A DNA stretch of 64,000 nt from Lantana camara (taxonomy: Eukaryota; Streptophyta; Magnoliopsida; Lamiales; Verbenaceae), in contig CM074861.1 of assembly GCA_037501455.1 (NCBI GenBank), forward strand, positions 92,853,001-92,917,000. Direction: 5' to 3'. How positions within the stretch are numbered: position 1 is the first letter of the stretch; the number at the start of each line of letters is the position of its first letter. Made by a program: the position numbers and the translations under genes. The notes beneath the pieces are model-generated. The model worked only from the letters and a program-made list of their open reading frames with translations. It searched no databases and was not told the origin of the DNA. Positions 22,728 through 33,715 of this stretch are shown here, piece by piece.

Positions 22728-25700
22728 ATGTCTGGTATGACATTTACATTGGTATGTCATTACAAGGACCAGATTGCAAGTCTTTATGACATCGATCCAG
22801 ATAAGTATAGTATATTTGATTTGAAGGCTGACCTTAAGGATCTTTTCAAGCTTGATTATGATCCGTTCACTATAGTTGCATCCACATATAGTGATAAGTG
22901 TAGGGTAACAGTGGAAAGTGATCATGATGTGCTAAATATGTTCAGTTTGAACTGCAATGACACTGCATTTGATGTGTACTTGTTATCTACTGTGGATGAG
23001 GTGTCTGTCAATATAGAGAATCTGAATGCTTCTGTAAATGTTGAGTCTGTTGATGTTAGGGTTCAAGTAGATAATGTACATGGTCAAGTTAATGTTAACA
23101 GCGTAGTAGGCCATGGTAACACATCTGAAAATGTTAGAAGTGGGGGTACCAGTAGGAGATCAGATGTTGGCAGTTCGAAATCCAAAAAGAAGAGACATTC
23201 TACTAATAAAGCTGGTAAACTTAAAAGGTTATCTAACAGGGACAAGGGGAAAAACAAATCTATTATATCTGTTGATGAAGATGACAATAGTGATGATAGT
23301 TTGTATGTGCCAGAAATTGATGTGGAAAATGTGGACAACATTGATTTTGTTGCTGATAATAATTCTGATAACATGTCCAATTATGAGTCAGATGACCACT
23401 GTGAGGCTATGAATGAATCTGATGAGGAATTTGATGATGATCCCTTTAAGAACACCTATAACTGTCCAGTTGATCAGTTTGATGATGATAGTGGGCCAGT
23501 TATTCTAAGTGTTGGGAAATACTATACTGATGTGATTCAGAAGGAATTAATATGATTAGGAAGAAAAATGATTTAAAAAGAGTGACTGTTGAATGTGAGA
23601 ATGCTCATTGCAATTGGCAATTGCATGCTTCCGTGTTACCTGATGGTACAACTTTTCGAATTAAGACGTATAATAGTGTATATACATGTCTGAGGGCTGA
23701 TTGTACCAAGGAAGCAAGTATTGATTGGATTACATCAAAGGTTGTAAAGTGGATGAGGAAGACACCTGACATTACTCCAAAAGAGATTCAAGCAAAATTG
23801 GATAAGTATAACATAAAACCAAATTACATGCAAGTGTACAGAGCCAGAGGGAAAGCTGTAAGAGAAATTGAAGGCAGCCACAGCAAGTCATATGGTAAGT
23901 TACCCTATTATGCAAAGGTGTTGTCACAGTTCAATGAGGGTACTATAGTGACTATACAATCTGTCATTCCTGATGGTCCAGTTTGAATATAACTCCAACC
24001 TTTGAGAGAATTTCCATTGGCTTAGCAGCAACTGCAAAGGGTTTTTATTCAGGTTGTACACCTTTTGTTGGTTTTGATGGTTGCCACCTTAAGGGTGAAT
24101 TTGGTGGAGTTCTATTGGCTGCCTTAGCCCTTGATGGCAACAATGGATTATACCCTTTAGCATATGCAGTTGTTGAAACTGAGAACAAGGACAGCTGGAT
24201 GTTTTTCTTTCAAAATTTAGGAAAGATGTTGGGAGGATTTGATGAGAATATCCCATGGACCTTTATGTCTGATAGACAAAAGGTACTGATGCTATTATCC
24301 TTTTCATTTGGCATGTTGTAATTGATATTATATGTGTACTCAATTTAATTGCAACTTTATTTTACAGGGTTTAAATGAAGCAATAAATGAGATTGTCCCC
24401 TATGCCAATAACAGGCGGTGTGCAGGACACATATATGCCAACTTCAGATCTAAGTTTGCTGGGCATGCACTGAAGAAGTACTTTTGGGAAGCTGCCAGAT
24501 CATACAACAAAAGAGGCTTTACATTTGCAATGAACAAGATAATGGAATTAAACCCAAGAGCACATGAATATCTGTTGGAGATCCCACCATCAATGTGGTC
24601 AAGGCATGCCTTTGATCTAGTGCTGAAAAATGACCACTGCACCAACAACATATCAGAATCATTCAATCATTGGGTGGGCAAACCCAGAGGTAATCCAATA
24701 CTTGCTCTTGTTGATGGCATTAGGGCAAAATTGATGAGTAGGTTAAATCAAAGAAGAGTTAGAGGGGAGAAATGGAAAAATCAACTTGTACCAACAGATG
24801 TGAAAAGATTGAATAAGGTTAGAAATGATACTAGGAAGTGCAAGGTTCTAATGGCTGGTGATGACAAATATGAGATTCAGGAGGGTCCCACACATTATGT
24901 AGTAGATATGAATGCCAAACTTGTCAGTGCAAAGAGTGGGACATCACTGGTATCCCTTGTATGCATGCACATGCTTGCATTGCCCACAGGAGGGAGAGAT
25001 TAGAGGATTACACAGACACTCTTTTCTCAAGAGCTAAATACATGAGCTGCTACAGCCATATGATATCTCCTGTCCCATATGAATCTTTGTGGGAAGACAT
25101 GCCTGATGTTATGCCAAGGGACCTGTTACCACCAAAGAAGAGGAGGCTGCCTGGAAGGCCTAAAAATAAAAGGAGAAAAGAACCTGGAGAGAACCAGAAG
25201 GTACCCAGATCTACTATTGTGAGATGCAAACTTTGTCAGAAAATGGGCCATAACAGAAGGACTTGTCCATCAAGGGGTCAGGTATTAGTATACTATGTAA
25301 TAACTTTGATTGTTTAATACATTAATTTTGTTATTAAATAACTGTTGAATTGGTTGATATTCTTCTTATTGAAGCAAACTGGAGCTGCCACAGAAGGATC
25401 CCAGAACAGGGAGGATATTGATGACTGGGCTGAAGCTGAATTGGATGATTTGTATGCAAACTTGTACAACACAGATGCCCAAACAGATCTGCCACAGAAC
25501 ATTAACACAACAAAGTCAGAGTTGCAGTCTGAATTTTCAGCTTTGGACAATGAAATTCCTGGAATGGTAACCAGCAAGAAGAGAACTGTAACTGAGCTTA
25601 CACAAGCTGCACCAGGTAGCCCATTTAAGATTACTTAGCTGTAACTTTGATAGCTGAAACAAGAGGTGATATTTAATAGCTTATGCAGTGAACTTAGCTA

Positions 25701-26314
25701 TAACTTTGGGCAAATGGGTGTGTTAATTTTGTCATGTATTTCATAGCATTTGGGCAGTGAACTTAGTTGTTTTTGCACTTAGTTGATTTTGAACTTAGTT
25801 GTAACTTGAAGCATATGTGATAGTTTTTTTTTTAACTCAGTGGAATGTGGTTTTGGTTTCAGCTACGGCTGTATAACATGCACCAGAGAAGAAGAGATTA
25901 ACAATGCAAAAAACATATGCCAGCAAAAGGAACCCTTGCTGCAAAAGCATCCAAATCAATGAACCAACTTCAACACAACCGCAGAGGTCAATTAAAGTCC
26001 AATGCAAAGGCAAGGGCAAGGAAAAGATGGTCATGTCTCAGCCTCAACCAACTCAAAAGGTTGATCAAATTCTGTCGAAACTAACCAGGGGCAATGTTAC
26101 CAAGACATATACCCAACCTACAGTAAGCTCAATTGGAAAACAGAAAAATTTTGTGCCCAAGTCTTCTGCAAAGTTGAAGTCTAACCAAGCTCCAGCTGAA
26201 GTCCAGACTCCTGAATTGGTTACCAAAAAATTTCAGCTGAAATCTCCCCCAAAAAGCAAGAAAAAGTTGGAGTTTGATCAGTCAAGTTGGCTTAGACATG
26301 TTTTCAGGCAGTAG
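22728..26314 (+). pseudogene. MULE transposase (MuDR-type), frameshifted
   Basis: The start at 22728 (MSGMTFTLVCHYKDQ) opens an N-terminal PB1-like domain, followed by an acidic, serine-rich linker (about residues 125-250). The MuDR DNA-binding domain spans about 23500-23750, with CENAHCNW and the TC/C pair of its zinc-binding pattern. The MULE catalytic domain (23990-24650) shows FVGFDGCHLKGEFGG, NKDSW, SDRQK and CAGHIYANF. Then come a SWIM finger (CQC near 24925, then CMHAHAC) and a knuckle CKLCQKMGHNRRTC at 25227-25268. Likely introns are 24283-24367, about 25282-25374 and about 25616-25860. Frameshifts lie near 23545, 23983 and 24918 (one A apparently missing), so the product would bind and cut MULE TIRs only in an intact relative. 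The 5' UTR is split from the TIR by the copia insertion. Confidence 0.88.
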
Positions 26315-26525
26315 GTCCTTTATGTCTGTCTTTTTGGCCATGTGATATCAGTTTATGGAACAAAACAATTACTCATCCATCACTCTTTTTGGATTTTGCA
26401 TGTGAATGATGTTGTTTTTGGGGCTTGCATGCCCAGTTAAATTAAGTGAATTTAATTGTATAACTTCGCAGGTGTATCTAACACTTTATATCCCTGAATC
26501 ATGATATTATTACGTAGGAAAAAAA

Positions 26526-26891
26526 TTACATCATCATTTGGAATATGTGAAACAACAACATCATGGCAAACAGGAACAAGTTCAACAATAAAAGCTTGTA
26601 CAATAACTGTGAATGATTGGTTTCTCCCCTAATACGAACAGCATACGGTGCACTGCTAGTTGCTTCATCTTCCTCGTTGCTCCCGTAATCAAATGAATGC
26701 TCATCTATGGGGTTACACCAGTGAGAAAAACCATGAATATCGCAGCAGTAGAATAGCTTTCCCCGGTTGCCATTATTCTTCTCCACAACCTTGATCGTAG
26801 CCCAACGGTTGCAATATTCTTCCCTACACCTCTCCCGCCTGTATTTCAAGCAACTACTGGATGTGTAGGATGATTTGTTGGAGATTCCCAT
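26526..26891 (-). CDS. Small Cys-rich protein with C-terminal hydrophobic segment (GRF-type zinc finger-like), MULE second gene
   Basis: An intact 121-residue frame runs convergent to the transposase inside the same TIRs. Residues 14-55 hold CREEYCNRWATIKV, then GKLFYCCDIHGFSHWCNP, resembling the Cys and Gly-Arg/Lys-x-Phe pattern of GRF zinc fingers. An acidic stretch follows (SNEEDEATSS). The last 25 residues (LLLLNLFLFAMMLLFHIF) form a probable membrane helix. A TATA-like ATATATATAG at 26931-26940 lies 40-50 nt upstream on the minus strand, between the ORF and the right TIR. Position and polarity recall mudrB of maize MuDR, but I see no sequence relation. No frameshift is visible, in contrast to the neighbouring transposase. 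Function unknown. Confidence 0.6.
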   Translation of the reverse strand: MGISNKSSYTSSSCLKYRRERCREEYCNRWATIKVVEKNNGNRGKLFYCCDIHGFSHWCNPIDEHSFDYGSNEEDEATSSAPYAVRIRGETNHSQLLYKLLLLNLFLFAMMLLFHIFQMMM

Positions 26892-27186
26892 GATTTTTGT
26901 GAAGTTTAATGGCGGAAATATGGCCTACACATATATATAGACTCAATCTCAACGGTTATAAACGGCTATATTATGATTTTCAATAATGTTACATATAGGT
27001 CCCTAATGTTTATAATTCATAACAAATCGATCCTCATATTTTACGAAACTAACAAAACAGTCCCTGGGGCATTTTGGTCATTTTACAAATAATAATAAAA
27101 TATTCAGGGGTAATTTTGGAAGACCAACCCTAAAAGCTAACGGAACCCTAACGGTAAGAATGGACTTCAAACGGAACCAAACTTGG

Positions 27187-27268
27187 GGGACCAAATGGTA
27201 ATATCGAAAAGAATAGGGGCCAGGATGTAATTAGACATAAACTCAGGGTAGTTGTATGTAATTTTCCC
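27187..27268 (-). repeat. MULE right terminal inverted repeat
   Basis: Inverted counterpart of 1727-1808, ending GTATGTAATTTTCCC directly before the TACTAAAAA duplication at 27269-27277. Confidence 0.9.
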
Positions 27269-27433
27269 TACTAAAAATGTGATTCTTTTATGTTATTCTC
27301 TATTTGTAAGTGGAAATTTTGACTATTTGTCCAGATTATAAGTGTAAATTTTGTGTTATTCTCTATTTGAACTTTGTCCTTGCATAAGTTTATTGATAAA
27401 AAGTTATCTATATTTCAGCAAATTGGATAAGTG

Positions 27434-28768
27434 ATGGAATCTGGCCAAGGTTCTTTTGGTCGTGGAGGAAGTAACACCCCTACAAGGGGAGATGATTTGG
27501 AGGAGGATTTGGGATTGGAAGAAGATGAAATAGGATATGTTATTGGAGAAAAGAGGAAGATAACTTCTACTGCATGGAAGCATTTCAAAAGAGTGAAGAT
27601 TGACAACAAGTATTACGTGATTTATAACTATTGTGGTGCTCAACTCACAGCTAGAGTTGAATCGGGAACTAGTCACCTAATTAAGCATTTTAAAAAAACT
27701 TGTAAGAAAAGACAAGGAGCTCATCGTCCAAGCCCACAAGAACTTGCAGCATATGTTTTTAGCCAAGAAGACTCAAGAACTAAGCTCGCGGAGATGGTTA
27801 TACTACATGATTATCCTTTAAGCATTGTTGAGCATATTGGTTTTAAGGAATTTGTTGCTAGTCTTCAGCCATGTTTCAAGATGATTTCAAGGAACACACT
27901 GAAAAAGGATATATTGTCGATTTACGAGTCTAAGAAACCAAAGTGCTACAAGTTGTTGGAGAAGGTTAATTGCCGAATTGCTATTACAACTGATATGTGG
28001 ACATCTAACAATACAAAAAAGGGTTATATGGCAATTACCGCGCATTATGTAAATGATTCTTGGAATTTGAGAAGTTGTATTTTGAGGTATGTTTCAGTTC
28101 AAGTATTTTATTGTATATTTATGTAATTTTGAATACATACTTATATTATTTAATTATTTCATATAGGTTTGTATATGTTCCGGCTCCACATAGTGCTGAA
28201 GTGATCTCCGATGTGCTACTTGGATCATTGATGGATTGGAACACAGATAGAAAGGTGTCAACAATTACAGTGGCTAATGCCGCCTACAATGATTCCATGC
28301 TAGCTATTTTATTGAAGAAGCTATCACAGTCACATTTACCTTTAGAGGGTAAGGTATTGCATATACGATGTTGGGCGCATATTTTAAATTTAATCGTGCG
28401 AGATGGTTTGGAAGTAATTGTGCAAGCTGTTGATAGAGTACGTGATAGTGTTGTATATTGGACTGCTTCCCCTGCTAGAATAGAAAATTTTGATGAAGTT
28501 GCAGCCCAAACGCGTGTTGCTTGCACGAGGAAATTATCCCTTGATTGTAGAACTCGGTGGAATTCAACCTATTTGATGTTAGAAACAGCAATTGAGTATA
28601 AGGATGTCTTTCAACGATTGAAGCTTCGAGAGAAAAACTACAAATGCCTACCTACTGAACAAGAGTGGTTGGATGCGACTGTAATTTGTGAGAAGTTGAA
28701 GATTTTCTATGATTCATGATGACATGTCTCAGTGGTACACATTTGATCTACATGGTCCAAAAGCTCCT
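27434..28768 (+). pseudogene. hAT transposase, truncated and mutated
   Basis: ATG at 27434. Exon 1 ends at 28086 (AG/GTATGT) and exon 2 starts at 28167, giving an in-frame join in RFVYVP. A BED-type finger is at residues 45-90 (WKHFKR to HLIKHFKKTC); its first zinc-binding Cys reads Tyr (YNYCGAQL). The RNase H-like core has TTDMWTSN with the first Asp. The usual second Asp motif reads TVANAAYND, with Ala where hAT proteins generally have Asp. HIRCWAHILNL and CRTRWNSTYLML are conserved. A stop at 28717 and a frameshift follow; homology continues to about 28768 (LSGTHLIY) and then ends. The C-terminal dimerisation domain is missing. A non-functional relic by three independent signs. Confidence 0.88.
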
Positions 28769-28774
28769 AATAAA

Positions 28775-29140
28775 TAAAGGGATAATTACGAACAATCCCT
28801 TAAAATTTGAAGAAATTACAGATTACCCCCTGAGATTTGATAAAATTACGAACTCTCCTGACTCGTTATCTCCTCCGTTAAATTTAACCAAATGTGTGAC
28901 TTTATTATTTTGCCCCTAATATGTTGAAACTTAGGGGGTATATGTAATAAAGAACCCAAAGGTAAGGAGTTTAATACAAGGTCTAAAATTCTTATTGGGT
29001 TTGATGTAATTACTTGAGTTTTATGTGTACCTAATATTTTTTTTTTCAATAAATGCTACTTAATGATATTTTAATATTTTTATGACAAATTAATTTCATA
29101 CCTAGAGTTTATGGCTACCTAATATTCTTTTGTAGATGTT
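28775..29140. repeat. Fragment resembling a MULE/MITE end
   Basis: It begins GGGATAATTACGAACAATCC and carries alternating ATTAC and CCCCTGAGATTTG-like motifs, a style seen in MULE termini. No partner inverted repeat or duplication was found, so it is probably truncated by the solo LTR next to it. Confidence 0.35.
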
Positions 29141-29145
29141 GGCAT

Positions 29146-30606
29146 TGTTAGCATTATTTTATACCTTTATTTGGGCATGTTTTATGTCATGATTTGACGG
29201 ATTTTAGGCCTTACATTATTATAATTGCTCTTATTTTAGGTATATTATGCTCGGAGATGGTTCATGGTGAAAACGAGGCAAGAAACGAAACTTTAGATGC
29301 CGAGAAGGATCAAAACAAGTTAAGGATTGATAATGCACCAAGTCTCAGCTTCTGGAAGCTGGGAACGGCCCTTTCGGGGCCATGTGTACGATGGGAACGG
29401 CCCTTCCAAGAAGTCAGCATTTGCCTTTGATCGAGGATGGGAACGGTCGTTCCCGCCTCATGCCTATTCTGGGAATGGTCGTTCCGAGCATCGCTGATGG
29501 ACAAGTGAGAAGAGCCGTTCATGAGGCCGTTTGGGAGAGCTTTGTAGACTATATAAGGCTTTTTTAGCACTTCTTCAGGGAGAGACACATTTTAGGGCTT
29601 AAATTAGGGTTAATTAGGAGTCTCTTCTAGCTTAATCTTTGATCCTTAGAGCATAGATTAGATTGTAATTGTTAATTCCTCTCTAGATCAATTTCTTCTC
29701 TTTACTATTTTCCTATTTAGATTTAATTTCTTTAAGTTTTGATACTAATGTCTCTAGTTTTGGGATTTGATCATGTTTTTGAGATTTATACCTTGGATAC
29801 TTGATATTTGGCTTAATTCAATGGATATGCATGTTTATAGTATGATTACTTTTATTTCCTTACTTTTTAGTGATAGTATGAGTGGCTAAATTTCCTTAGG
29901 CAAAGAGCGGGTGATTAATTATGTAGGGTAAGTGTTTGATGAAATGCCGAGGTGGGGTTTTTGATCTTATGCTTGTGAAATTGATTTGTTTGCATGATTA
30001 AGCTTGATCACCTTAGTTATGAACTTGGATTTACATATTAATTGAGAAATTGTATGTGAATTGGATGAGATTTCACAACACTTAAGGGCTAAGTATAAAA
30101 AGATTTAGCTTAGACTTGAGCAATTAAGCAATTGATTAATCGGGCCAAGCCACTAGTTAGTCTCTTGCACTAACCTTGATTAATTGATCTAATTAATGAG
30201 CTAATGACCATGAGAGTGGCGTTAGACGTAATTAGGTACACGCATTCGACTTCGAGAGGAGCTTTTGCATATTTTAGTGATTAAAATTGTGAGATACTTG
30301 ATTCCACCGTAGTACTAATTGAACAAAAGCCTTGCATGATTGTCACTTTCCCTTGCCGCTTGTTTACTCTTGTTACTTGCCACTTACTCACTTTCTAGTT
30401 GTTACTTGTTTCTAGCTCGTTAATCTTAGTTAACTTTCCTTTCCGTAATTAGTTAATTCACTCTTGCATTCGACTTGGTCTATAGATTAATGAATACACA
30501 AAGTGATTGGCTTTAATTTCCCCTTCCCTTGGGATTCGACCCCTTGTGCTATAATTGTTTCTAATAAGCCTGCACTTGGGCTTCAAACGTAATTTTACAC
30601 CTAACA
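29146..30606 (+). mobile_element. Solo LTR of a Ty3/gypsy (Athila/Tat-like) element
   Basis: Begins TGTTAGCATT and ends CACCTAACA, flanked by the 5-bp duplication GGCAT (29141-29145, 30607-30611). No internal region remains, as expected after LTR-LTR recombination. A TATA box (CTATATAAGG) lies near 29548. The 3' part, GGGATTCGACCCCTTGTG to GCACTTGGG, resembles the end of the minus-strand LTR at 58091-59653. A palindrome cluster sits just upstream of the TATA box. Confidence 0.88.
29346..29487. repeat. Palindrome cluster in the solo LTR
   Basis: Units: CAGCTTCTGGAAGCTG (29346-29361), GGGAACGGCCCTTTC (29361-29375), GGGAACGGCCCTTCC (about 29393-29407), GGGAACGGTCGTTCCC (29439-29454) and GGGAATGGTCGTTCC (about 29472-29486). 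It lies some 60-200 bp upstream of the TATA box. Confidence 0.85.
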
Positions 30607-30611
30607 GGCAT

Positions 30612-31480
30612 GCATGTTTATATTGAAATGATATACATTATATTTAACTTAAATGCATTATCGATTAACCAATGTTTGAAATATTTGTTTAAATGATTCT
30701 AACGGATATTTACGTGGATTTACTAATGCATTTATTGGTGTATTTTTTATTATTTTCTATTTTGAATGGAAAATTTGGTAGTGCATCAATTGATATTGGT
30801 GTATTGTTCTATATGAATTTTTATTTTTGATGAGAAATTTGTTGTAATGCCAAATAAATTATCTTAAATTAATTTTAAATGGATTTGTACAAAATATATA
30901 TAGAACTAATATATAAATATAAGAGAAAATTTATAATTTTTGATCATACTTCATATGAATAAAAATGCATGGAATATCTAATTCAATTTAAATTTATAGA
31001 TAAAATATAAACATCAAATTAAATAACAACTTTTTAAATAAAAAAATCTAAAATTAACTAACATTACAATTATATTATTAAACTATCAATAAAATTTTAA
31101 TATACCTCCTAAGGGTATTTCTAGAATGTATATTTGAGTTTAAATAGTGTGATTAATGATAGATAAAATTTATGAGAGAAAATATAAAGATCAAGAAGGA
31201 GTTCATTACTTTCCAAACCTCTAAGGATAATCTGTTATTTCGTAAAACCTAATTATATTCCTAAAAGAAAATTATAGGTCACGAATTATAATACTATGAA
31301 ACTTCTAACTGCACAATGTACATATTTTAAATGAATGGATGTAATTGCATGTTAATAAAAATACAAATGTTTAAAAGTATGTCTGACCAAAAAAAATGTT
31401 TAAAGTATGCAAATTGTGGCCGTTTGATTTCAAAGGATAATAGAAAATACAAACTAATTATATACGACATCATCAATTTT
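30612..31480. other. AT-rich spacer
   Basis: No gene, TIR or LTR recognised. Long A/T runs and short degenerate repeats only. Confidence 0.4.
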
Positions 31481-31504
31481 TTTTCGTGAAATTCCCGTAA
31501 AGTT

Positions 31505-31845
31505 CCCGGGAACTCAAATTCCTCTTTACTCTCCACTTTCAAAAAAGTTTCTCTGAACTCCCCAGATGAAAATCAAAATTCCTCTTTACTCCCCATTTTT
31601 TTGGAAGGTTGTATAAAAATTCAAGAATCGCGTACCCGAATCCCGAAATCACGTACTTAAATGCCCAAATGATGTATTTGCCCCCAAATACATCATTTGG
31701 GCATTTAAGTACGTGATTTCGGGGTTCGGGTACGCGATTCTTGAATTTTTATACAACCATGGGGAGTTAAAGGAAATTTGGTCTGTCATCTAGGGAGCAA
31801 ATGGGAACTTTTTTAAAAATGGGGAGTTAAAGGGAATTTTTTCAA
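31505..31845. mobile_element. Foldback element with a 73-bp near-perfect hairpin
   Basis: 31607-31679 and 31686-31758 are inverted copies differing at one position, separated by a 6-nt loop GCCCCC. Outside this core the symmetry continues with diverged CTTTACTCCCC / GGGGAGTTAAAG blocks on both sides to roughly 31505 and 31845. No clear target duplication was found. It could be a foldback MITE; a transcript would fold into a miRNA-precursor-like stem. Confidence 0.8.
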
Positions 31846-31849
31846 CTTT

Positions 31850-32350
31850 TAGGTACTATTCATAGAAAAATCCTTTTTTTTTTTTGTTTGTTGAAAGAAA
31901 GAACCAGTAGGGGCAGGGGTGTCCCTATGGCCCCCGCCCCTAAATTTTGATTTTTTTTTTAATTTTGATGTATATTTTTAAAAATATTTATATTTTCGTC
32001 CCTAATAAGATATTCTGTTCTTTTTATTTTTAATATTTAAATTTTCGCTTCCTTTAACTTAAATCTAAGCTCCGTCTCTGTCTATTGCGTAGCTAGTATT
32101 AGAAAATCAATACTTTTTTTTTTTTTAATCATAAAACTAAATCGATTTAAAATATATTATGTAATACTCTAATGTATTCAAAGAGTTTGTCTAGCCGTCT
32201 AATTGAGGGAAAAGTCATTCTTCTACTAAAAGTTGTCTATCTGTGAACCTCCTCGCCACTCGTATATCATTTAATTCCAAGATTGTCACGTGTTCCTGTG
32301 GGGTGGTCCCCATCATTACTCCCCTCCCCCCCCCCCCCCCCCTCTTCCCC
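31850..32350. other. Non-coding stretch with a poly-C tract
   Basis: AT-rich with no gene. A GGGGCAGGGG / CCCCCGCCCC inverted pair lies near 31912-31945. A nearly pure C run occupies about 32321-32342. Confidence 0.4.
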
Positions 32351-32660
32351 TAAGACCATTGAAGCTTGTTAGATGGGAATGATGTTGATAGCGTGGCAAC
32401 CGCTGACTTCATGCCCCTAAAACAGCTCGGAAGGGACGAACTCAGATACGCGACCCATGTGCTAGCTCGTTTTTGCGAGCTCAAGCACCTGTTGCTAGCA
32501 TTTGAGTGCATGAGCTCTAACACCCGCTGCCAACGCCAATAGATGCAGAAGCTCAACAGGTCACACTCGTTCTTGCCAAGCTATTATGCATCAACGAGAT
32601 CCACTCTTTTTCTAATACACGATCCAAGTTCCAGCTCACATGATCGAGCTCTTAAAATGC

Positions 32661-32840
32661 AAGGAGTGCTTCAACTCGCATGAACGAACACTTGATGTGT
32701 GGCGAGTGCTCCAACTTGCGTGAACTAGCCCTAGATAAGCAGGGAGTGCTCCAACTCGCATGAACAAGCACTTGATGCGTAGCGAGTACTCCAACTCACG
32801 TAAACGAGCACTTAATGCGTGGCGAGTGCTCCAGCTCGCT
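32661..32840. repeat. 40-bp tandem repeat
   Basis: Four full units and a partial start at 32661, 32701, 32741, 32781 and 32821, each containing G(C/G)GAGTGCTCCAACTCGC followed by a GAACGAGCACTTGATG-like stretch. The spacing is exactly 40 bp. Confidence 0.92.
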
Positions 32841-32884
32841 GATATCCAGCTATGTTCATTTCTTTTCCTTTTTTTTTACCAAAT

Positions 32885-33080
32885 CTTCGAATGATCACCT
32901 ACATTCAACAGTATTTTTAAGATTTTTCTAAAGCTTGGATCATCATTTGCCATTCGACATGATTTTCATGATTTTTCTCAACCAAAATTCTGATGGTCGT
33001 TTGTCATTTGGTAGAATTTTCATAATTTTTCTCGATTAAAACTCAGATGATCGTTTGTCATTCGACATGATTTTCATATG
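32885..33080. repeat. 54-bp tandem repeat
   Basis: Units start at 32938, 32992 and 33046 with an older diverged unit before them. Each holds GATCGTTTGTCATTCGAC-like sequence followed by ATTTTCATGATTTTTCTC. Confidence 0.85.
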
Positions 33081-33715
33081 TATCATATCACGAATTCCAT
33101 AATGCATCTGAGCAAGAAATATATATTACTTCGAAAGAAAATAATCGTCATTGCATACAAAAGGTCTTTATTTGCTTTGAAAGAAAAGCAACTTATTCTA
33201 ACATGCGTTTATGATGCCTCGTTAAAAACCTCGTAATAGAAAAAACCCTTTCGGGAAAAATAATTCTTACGAGAGATACTAACCGTAGAATTTCTTCGAG
33301 GGTTGTGCTTTCCCAGCTTGTGGAAATTCGATGCCTTCTGACTCCAGCTCGTCTAGCAATTACACTCATGTTCCCATTTCTTTGTTCGGGCCACATCACA
33401 TTGAGTCGACGAGTACTTCATGTGGCTATTTTTTTTTAAGGGAGAACAAGAGATCGAGAGGGGCTATTAATATTAGTTCGATAGTGAAAAAAGTTACTTG
33501 CTTCCCACAGACGGCGCCAGTGATGAATATCATTAGGAGCGGTCTCCCTAACAGACGTTAGAGACCACAAACGGTTCTCAAAAGTTAGGCCATTGAAATG
33601 TAATTTCTTAATAAATATAAATGGAATGCATTGTAATTAAGTTTAAATGTAGGGTAGTTAGATGTAATTATTTCTTTTTTAAATAATTATAATATATTTA
33701 TTATAATTAAATTAA

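Larger units (their letters stand above)
1727..27268 (+). mobile_element. Autonomous-type MULE (Mutator-like) element, disrupted
   Basis: Terminal inverted repeats begin GGGCAAATTACATACAAC at 1727 and end with the matching inverted sequence at 27268. A 9-bp target duplication TACTAAAAA flanks them (1718-1726 and 27269-27277), the length expected of Mutator-like elements. Inside are a MULE transposase gene (22728-26314) and a convergent small ORF (26526-26891). A copia retrotransposon occupies 2055-22282; without it and one copy of its duplication the MULE is about 5.3 kb. It sits in intron 1 of the hAT. Confidence 0.93.
635..28768 (+). mobile_element. hAT transposon, 5' end and transposase, interrupted by a nested MULE
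   Basis: The left terminus begins TAGGGATGGCAATTTG at 635, typical of plant hAT ends, followed by subterminal repeats of a GGGTC/GACCC motif (about 650-790). A CCG-rich stretch at 865-960 ending in an AAG/GTATGT-like donor looks like a 5' UTR exon and intron 1. The intron resumes after the MULE at 27278 and ends at an ATTTCAG acceptor near 27419, just before the transposase ATG. The 8 bases left of 635 are ATCATGAT. I found no matching right TIR or duplication, so the 3' end is lost near 28768, where an unrelated repeat begins. Removing the MULE leaves only about 2.6 kb of hAT. Confidence 0.7.
32350..33521 (-). mobile_element. Remnant of a Tat-like LTR retrotransposon, minus strand
   Basis: Read on the minus strand, TGGCGCCGTCTGTGGGAAG (plus 33501-33519) is a gypsy PBS-type sequence, nearly the same as that of the plus-strand Tat element at 45939. 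A putative LTR end lies to its right (from 33521). Further left, GAGGTTTTTAACGAGGCA (minus sense, near 33215-33235) is a phrase I associate with plant gypsy non-coding regions, and tandem repeats follow. No gag or pol remains, so this is a deletion derivative or non-autonomous element. Left boundary uncertain. Confidence 0.5.

Noticed and set aside
23084..23380. 98-aa minus-strand frame
   Set aside because: Antisense shadow of the acidic linker of the MULE transposase.
32321..32342. Poly-C tract as a functional element
   Set aside because: Could be a simple repeat or a sequencing/assembly weak spot; nothing around it supports a role.
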